Origin: Hyphomicrobiaceae bacterium
Lineage (GTDB): Bacteria; Pseudomonadota; Alphaproteobacteria; Rhizobiales; JAKIUO01
Assembly (NCBI GenBank): GCA_021647535.1
Contig: JAKIUO010000113.1
Location: 1 to 9,652 of the forward strand
Direction of reading: 5' to 3'
Length of the DNA stretch: 9,652 bases
Position 1 is the stretch's first letter. Each line of letters starts with the position of its first letter. Shown piece after piece: positions 1-6,038 of the stretch. The position numbers were made by a program, and so were the translations under genes. The notes under the pieces are model-generated. The model did no database searches. It was not told where the DNA came from and was given only the letters and a program-made list of their open reading frames with translations.

Positions 1-1
1 C

Positions 2-1318
2 AAGCAGGCCCTGCAGATGGTTGAGGCTGACCCCGATGTCATGGCTTTCATCATTCACGAGGACTTTCGCTCGCACGGCACCGCCGAAGAGTTTTATCGT
101 CATGCGCAGGAAAAAGGCGTTATCTTCCAGCGCGGCGAGGTCAAGAAAATCGCCTCTGATCGCACAGTTACGGTAGATGATGAGCTGCTTGGTCTTGAAA
201 TCCCCATGAGCGGCATTGATCTGGTCGTGGTCTCCACTGGCATGGTGCCCAACTCCACCAATATTGATCTGGAAGAGGCTGAAAAAGGCGCGGATCAGCT
301 CAAATCCGACATCAACCCCGTTGCACCGATCTTTACGGTGAATGGCAAGGATGCCGAAGAAGAACTGGCGAAGGCCGCTGCTGACGCAGAAACCCAGGAA
401 GACCTGCCACCAGGTGGACCCATTCTCAATCTGCAATATCGTCAAGGCCCTCATGTGCCGGTACTGGCCAATGGCTTTGCCGACAGTCACTATATCTGCT
501 TCCCTTACGAAACCCGCCGCTCGGGCATCTATACGGCAGGGCCGGTTCGTCGCGCCATGACCGCATCAGAAGCCATGAACGATGCGCAGGGCGCTGTATT
601 GAAGGCCATTCAGTCCATGCGACAGGCCAATGAAGCCAAAGCGGTCCATCCGCGTGCGGGCGATCTGTCCTTCCCTGAATTTGGTCTCGATATCTGCACC
701 AAGTGCCGTCGTTGTACGGTGGAGTGTCCGTTTGGGGCCATCGACGAGGATCCAGAAACAGATTATCCGGTCGTCAACCCGACCCGCTGTCGTCGTTGCG
801 GCACTTGTATGGGCGCTTGTCCGGTCTCGACCATCAGCTTTAAAAACTATAATCCGCAGCAGGTTTCTGATATGGTTGGTGCTGGCACAGAAGAGTGTCC
901 TCCAGACAAACCACGTATTCTGGTGCTGGCCTGTGAAAACGATGCTTATCCAGCAATGGACATGGCGGGTATTAACAGAAAGCAGATGAGCCCTTATATG
1001 AGGGTTATACCTGTGCGTTGCCTTGGCTCCGTTACTCTGCTTTGGGTAAAGACGGCGCTCGAAAAAGGCTATGATGGCATCATGCTTCTGGGCTGTAAAT
1101 CCGGCGATGATTATCAATGTCATTTCGTCAAGGGTTCCGGCATCGCGCAAGAACGCATGAGCAAGGTTGGTGAAACCCTGCAAAGCATGATGATGGAAGA
1201 AGAGCGGGTGCAGGTCAACGAGATCGCTATTGCCGATAGCGAACGCGTTACTGAAATCCTCAATAATTTCAGCAATCAGATTGAGGAAATCGGCCTCAAC
1301 CCATTTAAGGGATTCTAG
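2..1318 (+). CDS. qmoB: QmoB-like subunit, HdrA/MvhD-type flavin and Fe-S protein (5' end outside window)
   Basis: The reading frame is open from base 2, so the true start lies upstream; residues here count from the Met codon at 17. The first ~210 residues resemble the C-terminal part of the HdrA-like FAD-binding core. Two [4Fe-4S] ferredoxin motifs follow: C227-x2-C230-x2-C233-x3-C237-P and C258-x2-C261-x2-C264-x3-C268-P. From ~300 to the end is an MvhD-like domain, with C306, RCLGS (C335) and GCKSGDDYQCHF (C360, C368). An HdrA core with a C-terminal MvhD domain is the QmoB architecture. Qmo is known to pass electrons between the quinone pool and APS reductase, in sulfate reduction or, run in reverse, in sulfur oxidation. 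qmoA is expected just upstream. The hdrC-like gene starts 2 bp after the stop. Without the N-terminal half, a related HdrA-type subunit cannot be fully excluded. Confidence 0.85.
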   Translation, partial: KQALQMVEADPDVMAFIIHEDFRSHGTAEEFYRHAQEKGVIFQRGEVKKIASDRTVTVDDELLGLEIPMSGIDLVVVSTGMVPNSTNIDLEEAEKGADQLKSDINPVAPIFTVNGKDAEEELAKAAADAETQEDLPPGGPILNLQYRQGPHVPVLANGFADSHYICFPYETRRSGIYTAGPVRRAMTASEAMNDAQGAVLKAIQSMRQANEAKAVHPRAGDLSFPEFGLDICTKCRRCTVECPFGAIDEDPETDYPVVNPTRCRRCGTCMGACPVSTISFKNYNPQQVSDMVGAGTEECPPDKPRILVLACENDAYPAMDMAGINRKQMSPYMRVIPVRCLGSVTLLWVKTALEKGYDGIMLLGCKSGDDYQCHFVKGSGIAQERMSKVGETLQSMMMEEERVQVNEIAIADSERVTEILNNFSNQIEEIGLNPFKGF

Positions 1319-1320
1319 TC

Positions 1321-1917
1321 ATGACAGCACCTATCCCCACCTCCAGCCGCAAATATGACCTGAACTTTGCCCGCTGGGTCCGCGACAATGTCGAGGGCGG
1401 CAACAAGATGAACATGTGTATGCAATGCGGTGCCTGTTCAGGGTCTTGCCCCATCGGCACCGAAATGAAAGATGGCCCACGCAAAATCTTCATGATGGTG
1501 CGCGCTGGCATGAAAGAAGAAGTGCTCGACAATTCAACATTGTGGAACTGTACCAGCTGTTATCGCTGTGTCGTGCGCTGCCCGCGCGGCGTGCCGGTCA
1601 CCTATATCCTGCAGGGCCTTGCCGCTTTGTCGGCAAAAGAGGGCTATGCACCAAAGGTCTCCAATAATTATTTCGCCAAATTTTTCTGGATGAGCACCGC
1701 CAAACTCGGCAAAACCGATGAACGCCTGGTCACAACGGCCTATTTCTTCTCTTTTGGCCTTGTCGAAGGCGTCAAGCGTTCACTCGCAAATCTGAAAATT
1801 GCTTTCAATATGGTCAAGGCCGGTCGGATGCATATCGGACTGCCCCACACCATCAAGGATAAAAAAGGCCTGGCAGCCATTCTTGAGAAGGCCAAAGAAA
1901 TTGAAGAGCGGAGCTAG
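1321..1917 (+). CDS. hdrC: HdrC-like iron-sulfur subunit
   Basis: A 198-residue cytoplasmic Fe-S protein. Two ferredoxin-type clusters are visible: C33-x2-C36-x2-C39-x3-C43-P and C77-x2-C80-x2-C83-x3-C87-P. The spacing and the flanking NMCMQCGACSGSCP and WNCTSCYRCVVRCP are typical of HdrC and of the N-terminal part of QmoC. The remaining ~100 residues show no clear transmembrane helix, so the cytochrome b-like membrane domain of QmoC is missing. The ATG lies 2 bp after the qmoB stop and is preceded by AAGGGA (about 1306-1311), so translation is probably coupled. The inferred role is relaying electrons between QmoB and the HdrB-like partner encoded next. Family assignment is firm; the physiological direction of electron flow cannot be read from the sequence. 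Confidence 0.88.
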   Translation: MTAPIPTSSRKYDLNFARWVRDNVEGGNKMNMCMQCGACSGSCPIGTEMKDGPRKIFMMVRAGMKEEVLDNSTLWNCTSCYRCVVRCPRGVPVTYILQGLAALSAKEGYAPKVSNNYFAKFFWMSTAKLGKTDERLVTTAYFFSFGLVEGVKRSLANLKIAFNMVKAGRMHIGLPHTIKDKKGLAAILEKAKEIEERS

Positions 1918-1931
1918 GAAGGGAATTTACG

Positions 1932-2840
1932 ATGAGCAAGAAAAAGAAAATGACCTATTATCCGGGCTGTAGCTCGGAAGGTTCGGGGCGACATCTGGAT
2001 GAATCAATTCGCGCCATTCTGCCCGATCTTGGCGTTGATATTGTCGATATTGACGACTGGAACTGCTGCGGCGCTTCGGTTGGCCATATTGGCGGTGGTG
2101 CCCTGCCCAATCTCGCCCTCACCGGTCGTAATCTGGCCAAGGCCCAAGAGCGTGGCAATCAGGACGTGGTCACAGGTTGTGCCGCCTGCTACCTGAATAC
2201 CCATGCCGGAAATGAAAAAATCAAGGCAGATGTCAAAAAACGCCGTGTCGTCAACGAGGCGCTGGCTGAAGCTGACCTCTCCTATGATGATGAACTTGAT
2301 GTCCATCACGTCATGGAAGTCATCGTCAATGATATTGGCATGGAAAAAGTCGAAGAGCTGTCTACCAATAAGCTGAAGGGCCTGAAAGTTGCTGGATGGG
2401 TCGGTTGCCAGACCGTGCGTCCGTTCGCTGGCACTGAAGCAGGCGGCAAATATGCGACCTATGAAGACCCGACCTTCCTGGACGATATCACCAAAGCTGT
2501 TGGAGCGGAAGTCACCGACTTTTCGCCCAAAACCAATTGCTGTGGTGGTTCTGTAGCGGTTATGAAGCCAGAAAAAACCCTGCATCTGATGAAAACCATT
2601 CTGGATGCCGCTGTTGAATCTGGTGCCGATGTGGTCAGCACCCCCTGCCCCCTCTGCCAGACCAATCTGGAAATGTATCAAGACGCCATCAACAAGGAAT
2701 ATGGCACCGATTATAATATGCCGGTGGTCTTCCCCTCCCAGCTCATCGCGGTGGCCATGGGCATGGAAAAGGAAAAGGATGCGGGCCTGCAACGTCAGAC
2801 CATCCGCTCACAAAAACTGGAAGACATGGCCAAAAAATAG
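1932..2840 (+). CDS. hdrB: HdrB-like subunit with two CCG domains
   Basis: A 302-residue protein with two complete cysteine-rich CCG domains. The first is C13, C45-C46, C83-x2-C86; the second is C159, C203-C204, C239-x2-C242. In methanogen HdrB such motifs bind non-cubane [4Fe-4S] clusters that cleave heterodisulfides. In Qmo-linked copies the true substrate or acceptor is not established. The start has a good ribosome site (AGGAAGGGA, about 1916-1924) and lies 14 bp after hdrC; the N-terminus (MSKKKKMTYYPGC) fits HdrB. It is the last gene of the operon: a strong intrinsic terminator follows 24 bp after the stop. Separate hdrC and hdrB genes after qmoB recall the arrangement known from Gram-positive sulfate reducers. 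No defects were seen. Confidence 0.9.
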   Translation: MSKKKKMTYYPGCSSEGSGRHLDESIRAILPDLGVDIVDIDDWNCCGASVGHIGGGALPNLALTGRNLAKAQERGNQDVVTGCAACYLNTHAGNEKIKADVKKRRVVNEALAEADLSYDDELDVHHVMEVIVNDIGMEKVEELSTNKLKGLKVAGWVGCQTVRPFAGTEAGGKYATYEDPTFLDDITKAVGAEVTDFSPKTNCCGGSVAVMKPEKTLHLMKTILDAAVESGADVVSTPCPLCQTNLEMYQDAINKEYGTDYNMPVVFPSQLIAVAMGMEKEKDAGLQRQTIRSQKLEDMAKK

Positions 2841-2864
2841 TTTTCCTACAACTTTAAAATATTC

Positions 2865-2897
2865 AAAAGGCGCTGCAGTTTGCAGCGCCTTTTTTTT
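2865..2897 (+). terminator. Intrinsic terminator of the qmoB-hdrC-hdrB operon
   Basis: GGCGCTGCA (2869-2877) pairs perfectly with TGCAGCGCC (2881-2889) around a GTT loop, and eight T follow (2890-2897). Four A before the stem can extend it by A-T pairs. This is a textbook Rho-independent terminator for + strand transcripts and marks the end of the operon. Confidence 0.93.
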
Positions 2898-3196
2898 ATG
2901 ACCCATAAATTTTTATGCAATAAATTCATCCGCTTACATATCTTATTGCCCACAAAAGAGCTCTAAACATACAGAAAGCGCGCTTATATTAACTCAACCT
3001 TACAGCAAGGTTAATTCTTGGTAATATATGGCGCTATACTCAAAATAATACCCAATTCAGGTCAAGATCGCGGCATTATCTAGCCTCGTTTCTCATTCAT
3101 TTCTATAGTCATAAAATATATTTCTTGTAGAGCCAATAGGTTTGAGAACAGTTCTGTTAACTGACAAAATATATTTGAAGGACATGGGGGAATAAA
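2898..3196. other. AT-rich intergenic spacer
   Basis: About 300 bases without a convincing gene on either strand, visibly more AT-rich than the flanking genes. It contains a 10-bp palindrome (AAGCGCGCTT, 2976-2985) and an inverted repeat AACCTT-ACAGC-AAGGTT (2996-3012), either of which could be an operator. The right end holds a possible promoter for the gene at 3197. Frames on the - strand through 3093-3366 have no family resemblance and overlap the better-supported + strand gene. Confidence 0.6.
3142..3170 (+). promoter_or_regulatory. Possible sigma70-type promoter for the small gene at 3197
   Basis: TTGAGA (3142-3147, five of six to the -35 consensus) is followed after 17 bp by CAAAAT (3165-3170, four of six to the -10). 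Transcription would begin near 3177, giving a very short leader that still carries the ribosome site. This is a consensus match only. Confidence 0.35.
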
Positions 3197-3607
3197 ATGT
3201 CGGATTTTGAAAACGCTTTGGCAAAAGCGGTAATGAGTTCTCTGAGCGAAGAGTCTGAAACTGAATTGGTCTGCAAACGCCCTCCTGAAATCGAGGCAAG
3301 GCGTATAATCGATCTCTTCAATGACATGAACTCCAGTTGCGAATTTTGCAAGGGCGACCTTGTCACCTGGAAACAGGGCTTAAAGAACGGGCGCTACCCA
3401 CAAAAAAACTACCCGGCCATTGTCACCAGGATTTATAGCAAACCGATCAGCCGCTCTGACATGGAATCTGGTTCCAACCATTTTCGCGAGCCCCTGGATC
3501 TGGTGATCCTCGTGGATACTGGCGATGAAGTCAGCGAGTTTCACGTCGATAGCCGTCGTTTCAAGCTTTACCAGGGTCAAATAGACGGCTTGAGAGAAGA
3601 AGCCTAG
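3197..3607 (+). CDS. Unrecognised small protein, 136 aa
   Basis: I do not recognise a named family. The ATG has a purine-rich ribosome site GGGGGA (3186-3191) six bases upstream, and the frame runs 136 codons. Residues 1-45 are acidic and probably helical. The rest reads like a compact beta-rich domain: FCKGDLVTWKQGLKN (50-64), YPAIV (72-76), FREPLDLVILVD (96-107) and EFHVDSRRFKLY (114-125). There is no signal peptide or membrane segment, so it is probably cytoplasmic. Three cysteines occur at C26, C48 and C51; the C48-x2-C51 pair alone is too little to call a metal site. It has its own putative promoter and lies beyond the Qmo/Hdr terminator, so it is probably not part of that operon. Coding status is well supported by the ribosome site and sensible composition; function is unknown. 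Confidence 0.75.
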   Translation: MSDFENALAKAVMSSLSEESETELVCKRPPEIEARRIIDLFNDMNSSCEFCKGDLVTWKQGLKNGRYPQKNYPAIVTRIYSKPISRSDMESGSNHFREPLDLVILVDTGDEVSEFHVDSRRFKLYQGQIDGLREEA

Positions 3608-3651
3608 GGGCTGTTGAGGCCCAAAAAACACAGCTTTCCATCCAGCGTGCC

Positions 3652-3745
3652 GTTTTCGAAAACCGGTGGTCTGCTTTTCGAAAACCCGCCTTGGGGATAC
3701 AAGGTGCAAATTGATAATTAAAAATAAATTATATGCGCCTTGGGG
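3652..3745. repeat. Twin TTTTCGAAAA palindromes and paired CGCCTTGGGG repeats
   Basis: In the spacer after the 136-aa gene, GTTTTCGAAAAC (3652-3663) and TTTTCGAAAA (3675-3684) are two palindromes about two DNA turns apart. CGCCTTGGGG occurs twice in direct orientation (3687-3696 and 3736-3745). Between the copies is an AT-rich inverted repeat, ATAATT...AATTAT. It could be a protein-binding region or a degenerate repetitive element. Confidence 0.5.
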
Positions 3746-3746
3746 T

Positions 3747-3780
3747 AGCCTTGCAGGTTTTGAAATTCACCTGCGAGGCT
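3747..3780 (-). terminator. Hairpin over the rluB stop codon, possible terminator
   Basis: AGCCTTGCAGGT (3747-3758) pairs with ACCTGCGAGGCT (3769-3780), a 12-bp stem with one T-G pair and a 10-base loop. It covers the rluB stop (complement of 3767-3769). No U-tract follows directly on the - strand; a T-rich stretch begins only about 15-20 bases later. It may therefore protect the transcript 3' end rather than terminate it. Confidence 0.35.
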
Positions 3781-4636
3781 GCTTTCGTGGGGAAGAACGC
3801 GCCGTTTTTCGAGCGCTCTGCCCACCGCTTTTCGCACCCACCCGAGGCGCTTTTTTCAATTGCGGCTGCGGCCCAAGGGCCAGTTCATCGCTGAGCTTTT
3901 TGCCAAGCTGCTCGGCCAGCACGCGGCGCTTGACCTCCTCCACAGCCCCAACCGTCAGTTCATTAAGCTGAAACGGCCCATAAGACAGGCGAATGAGACG
4001 GCTGACTTGCAAACCCAAATGCTCAAGAACGCGGCGTATCTCACGGTTCTTGCCCTCGCTGATCGACATATTGATCCAGGAATTGGCCCCGTCACGCTCC
4101 AGCACAGCCTCAATCGCCCCATAGCGCACCTTTTCGATGGTGATGCCCTTTTTCAGCTCATCAAGCTCTCTTTGCGTGATCTGGCCAAAAGCCCGCACCC
4201 GATAGCGCCGTCGCCACCCCGTGCTCGGCAATTCGAGATGACGCGCCAGCCCGCCATCCGTCGTCAACAACATCAGCCCCTCAGTATTATAATCAAGCCG
4301 ACCCACAGAAATCACCCGTGGCAAATGATCGGGCAGACTGTCAAACACCGTGGCCCGCCCCTGCGGATCCCTATGGCTAGTCACCCGCCCGCGCGGTTTG
4401 TGATAACGCCACAAACGCACCGGCTGCTTTTGGGGCAAGGGCTTGTCATCTACGAGGATTTCATCACTCTCAGAAACATTTAAAGCCGGACTTTTCAGCT
4501 TTTTGCCATTAACGACAACCCGACCCGCCTCAATCAAGCGCTCGGCATCACGGCGCGAGCACACCCCGGCCCGCGCAATCATTTTAGCAATGCGCATGGT
4601 TTCGAGGGAAGGCTGTGATGAAGATATTTTTGACAA
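3767..4636 (-). CDS. rluB: 23S rRNA pseudouridine synthase, RsuA/RluB family
   Basis: The protein has an S4 RNA-binding domain (residues ~14-60, with IARAGVCSRRDAERLI and GRVVVNG). It is followed by the RsuA/RluB-type catalytic domain with the signature VGRLDYNTEGLMLLTTDGG; D115 is the expected catalytic aspartate. The C-terminal ~40 residues are Lys/Arg/Ser-rich and probably disordered, as is common in alphaproteobacterial members. RluB converts a uridine in helix 80-93 of 23S rRNA to pseudouridine in the cytoplasm. The farthest start is a TTG at 4636 with AGGCGG five bases upstream; an in-frame stop lies just before it. The alternative is ATG at 4597 (Met14), which lacks a ribosome site but begins right at the S4 domain. 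RluE/RluF/RsuA are alternatives within the family; length and S4 domain favour RluB. Confidence 0.85.
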   Translation of the reverse strand: MSKISSSQPSLETMRIAKMIARAGVCSRRDAERLIEAGRVVVNGKKLKSPALNVSESDEILVDDKPLPQKQPVRLWRYHKPRGRVTSHRDPQGRATVFDSLPDHLPRVISVGRLDYNTEGLMLLTTDGGLARHLELPSTGWRRRYRVRAFGQITQRELDELKKGITIEKVRYGAIEAVLERDGANSWINMSISEGKNREIRRVLEHLGLQVSRLIRLSYGPFQLNELTVGAVEEVKRRVLAEQLGKKLSDELALGPQPQLKKAPRVGAKSGGQSARKTARSSPRKQPRR

Positions 4637-4658
4637 TGGAACCGCCTGTAACTAGATA
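4630..4658 (+). promoter_or_regulatory. Possible tadA promoter overlapping the rluB start
   Basis: A perfect -35 TTGACA (4630-4635) is followed after 17 bp by TAGATA (4653-4658), a weak -10 with three of six matches. It would fire rightward from inside the start of rluB. The tadA leader would then be about 180 bases long and would contain the whole palindromic element 4677-4806. Confidence 0.4.
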
Positions 4659-4676
4659 AAGAAGTCCCTGACGGGA

Positions 4677-4806
4677 CTTGTCCTCGCCGGACGGGCAGCT
4701 TTTCAGCTGGAACCAAAGGCTAGCCTTTGGAAACCATTTTGAATAGTGGGGTTTGGGGACTGGTCCCCAACGCCATCTGCGAAGATGCCCGTCCGGCGAG
4801 GACAAG
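4677..4806. repeat. Large palindromic intergenic element (copy A) between rluB and tadA
   Basis: Outer arms 4677-4696 and 4787-4806 are perfect 20-bp reverse complements. Inside lie an 18-bp perfect palindrome (CCAAAGGCTAGCCTTTGG, 4713-4730) and a hairpin TTGGGGAC-TG-GTCCCCAA (4753-4770). A further hairpin AAGTCCC-TGAC-GGGACTT (4662-4679) overlaps the left arm, and AGCGCT-CATCG-AGCGCT follows on the right. Positions 4713-4806 are clearly similar to 5885-5980. The pattern fits a dispersed, non-autonomous palindromic repeat such as a REP/BIME- or MITE-like element; no transposase is present. No target duplication was found by eye. Confidence 0.8.
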
Positions 4807-4846
4807 CGCTCATCGAGCGCTGCACAACCGTTTATGAGAGAGTACA

Positions 4847-5311
4847 GTGGCAAATCCATCACCATCAGGCAACCGCTTTATGCAAATCGCCCTTAAAGAA
4901 GCCAAGGCAGCACAGGCGCGCGGTGAAGTACCGGTCGGTGCTGTCATTGTTTCAGCGGCGGGCGAGGTCCTAGCACAGGCGGGAAATCGCACATTGGAGT
5001 TCAAAGATCCCAGCGCTCATGCCGAGATTGTTGCCATTCGTGAGGCCTGCCAGCGGCTCGATAGCGAACGGCTGATTGATTGCGATCTTTATGTAACGCT
5101 GGAGCCTTGCACCATGTGTGCCGGACTTATCAGCTTCGCACGCATCAGGAGGTTGTATTTTGCAGCCTATGATGAGAAAAGTGGCGGCATTGAGCAAGGG
5201 GCGGCTTTTTTTGCCCAAAAAACCTGCCACCACACCCCTGAGACCTATGGCGGCATCATGGAAAGTGATGCCGCCAGACTTCTTTGCGACTTTTTCAGAG
5301 CAAAACGTTAG
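4847..5311 (+). CDS. tadA: tRNA-specific adenosine deaminase
   Basis: A 154-residue cytidine/adenosine deaminase-fold protein. The zinc and catalytic motifs are DPSAHAEIVAIR (H58 zinc ligand, E60 proton shuttle) and LEPCTMCAG (C88 and C91 zinc ligands). GEVPVGAVIV near the N-terminus and the C-terminal LLCDFFRAKR also match bacterial TadA. The enzyme deaminates A34 to inosine in the anticodon of tRNA-Arg(ACG) and is usually essential. The start is taken as GTG at 4847 with GAGAGAG (4836-4842) just upstream; an in-frame TGA lies 12 bp before it. The alternative ATG at 4880 would cut into the first helix. The gene begins only 40 bp after the palindromic element. It converges on the peptidase gene, with its stop overlapping that gene's stop by 4 bp. 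Confidence 0.93.
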   Translation: MANPSPSGNRFMQIALKEAKAAQARGEVPVGAVIVSAAGEVLAQAGNRTLEFKDPSAHAEIVAIREACQRLDSERLIDCDLYVTLEPCTMCAGLISFARIRRLYFAAYDEKSGGIEQGAAFFAQKTCHHTPETYGGIMESDAARLLCDFFRAKR

Positions 5312-5685
5312 CCGCAATAGTTACGGTTCCAGCGGGCGCGATGGCCATTATCAATGTGGATATGGCTGCAACGACCATGATAGAGGCCAACGCCGCCATT
5401 ATGGTTTTTGTTGAGCCAGCGCCAGGCTTTCATTTTATTTTTCACTTTAAAATCAACGGCACGGCAGTCGGCATGTTTGGAGCGTCGTCCAGTACCAGAG
5501 ATGCGTGCCCCACGGCGCATGGTTGAGATGATGGTCACTGGACCAAATTTCTTGCGGACTTCAGCCAAACGCTGTTTGATAATACCTGGCAGGCAACCTG
5601 TAGGATGGCGTCCCGCTTGTGATTGTTGTGCATTTCCACCCAGCAGAAGCAGAGCACATAGAGCCGTCAAAATCATATTTCGCAT
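5308..5685 (-). CDS. Small secreted M15-family peptidase (YcbK/DUF882-like)
   Basis: With the start at 5685 the protein is 125 residues: a signal peptide (~1-24, MRNMILTALCALLLLGG then AQQSQA) and a compact peptidase domain. Motifs are GPVTIISTMRRGARISGTGRRS, KHADCRAVDF (H71 and D78, expected zinc ligands) and HIHIDNG (H108/H110, D112). This pattern belongs to M15-type D-Ala-D-Ala carboxypeptidases and murein endopeptidases, acting on peptidoglycan in the periplasm. Four cysteines (C31, C74, C106, C124) could form disulfides. The start is preceded by GGTGA at good spacing; an upstream ATG at 5718 has no ribosome site. The stop overlaps the convergent tadA stop. The family call is firm, the exact substrate is not. 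Confidence 0.8.
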   Translation of the reverse strand: MRNMILTALCALLLLGGNAQQSQAGRHPTGCLPGIIKQRLAEVRKKFGPVTIISTMRRGARISGTGRRSKHADCRAVDFKVKNKMKAWRWLNKNHNGGVGLYHGRCSHIHIDNGHRARWNRNYCG

Positions 5686-5828
5686 TTTTTTCACCGTGAC
5701 ATTTAGTTTCGATAACATTTGTCGCAGTTTTAACTATCTATAGGTGTAGTTTTCAATTGTTAGGTTGTCGCATCTCTGCAGAAAAGCAAAAGCTGTGTAT
5801 AAGTTGTTTTTCTGTATGACAGTCACCA

Positions 5829-5848
5829 CGCTGCTTATTCGGAAAACC
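5829..5848. repeat. 20-base fragment of the 56-bp repeat unit
   Basis: CGCTGCTTATTCGGAAAACC is identical to the junction between two units of the array at 6039-6184. It lies about 190 bases from the array, on the far side of element copy B. This suggests the array was once longer, or that a unit was split by insertion or rearrangement. Confidence 0.7.
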
Positions 5849-5884
5849 ACTCTGTAAATGAGGAGCTCTGCCCCTTCGACCCCG

Positions 5885-5980
5885 CCAAAGGGCTACCCCT
5901 TTGAAAACCCATTTTACAACAGGGGTTTGGGGGCCAGTCCCCAATGCGATCTGCAAAGATGCCTGTCTGGCGAAGACAAG
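5885..5980. repeat. Palindromic element copy B
   Basis: This stretch aligns end to end with 4713-4806 in the same orientation: a CCAAAGG-type palindrome, ATTTT, GGGGTTTGGGG, a CCCCAA arm, then CTGCAAAGATGCC and GACAAG. It keeps the inner hairpins CAAAGGG-CTAC-CCCTTTG and TTGGGGGC-CA-GTCCCCAA (5927-5944). The second has a G-T pair where copy A has A-T, so pairing is kept despite the change. The 20-bp left outer arm of copy A is not recognisable here, so this copy is truncated or diverged. Confidence 0.75.
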
Positions 5981-5996
5981 CCGCACAGCGGCTTTT
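5978..5996. terminator. Hairpin with short T-run beside element copy B
   Basis: AAGCCGC (5978-5984), loop ACA, GCGGCTT (5988-5994), with the T-run TTTT at 5993-5996 on the + strand. Both neighbouring genes are on the - strand, where the U-run is poorer (TTGT). It might end the znuCB-zur transcript, or be part of the repeat. Confidence 0.3.
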
Positions 5997-6038
5997 GAGG
6001 CAATGCAATGAGTTGAGATATGGGGCGCTTGGGATTAC

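Noticed and set aside
2004..2792. Long - strand frame of 262 codons opposite hdrB
   Set aside because: It is the mirror of a firmly identified HdrB gene with two full CCG domains; its own product has no recognisable motif.
3184..3195. Mini-frame ATG GGG GAA TAA before the small gene
   Set aside because: Three codons overlapping the ribosome site; most simply chance, although AAGGA lies just upstream.
3608..3630. GGGC/GCCC hairpin followed by A-run after the small gene
   Set aside because: Only a 4-bp stem and the run is A, not T, on the + strand, so it is not a terminator for that gene.
3860..4483. 207-codon + strand frame opposite rluB
   Set aside because: A shadow of rluB, which has both S4 and catalytic signatures; the product looks like out-of-frame translation.
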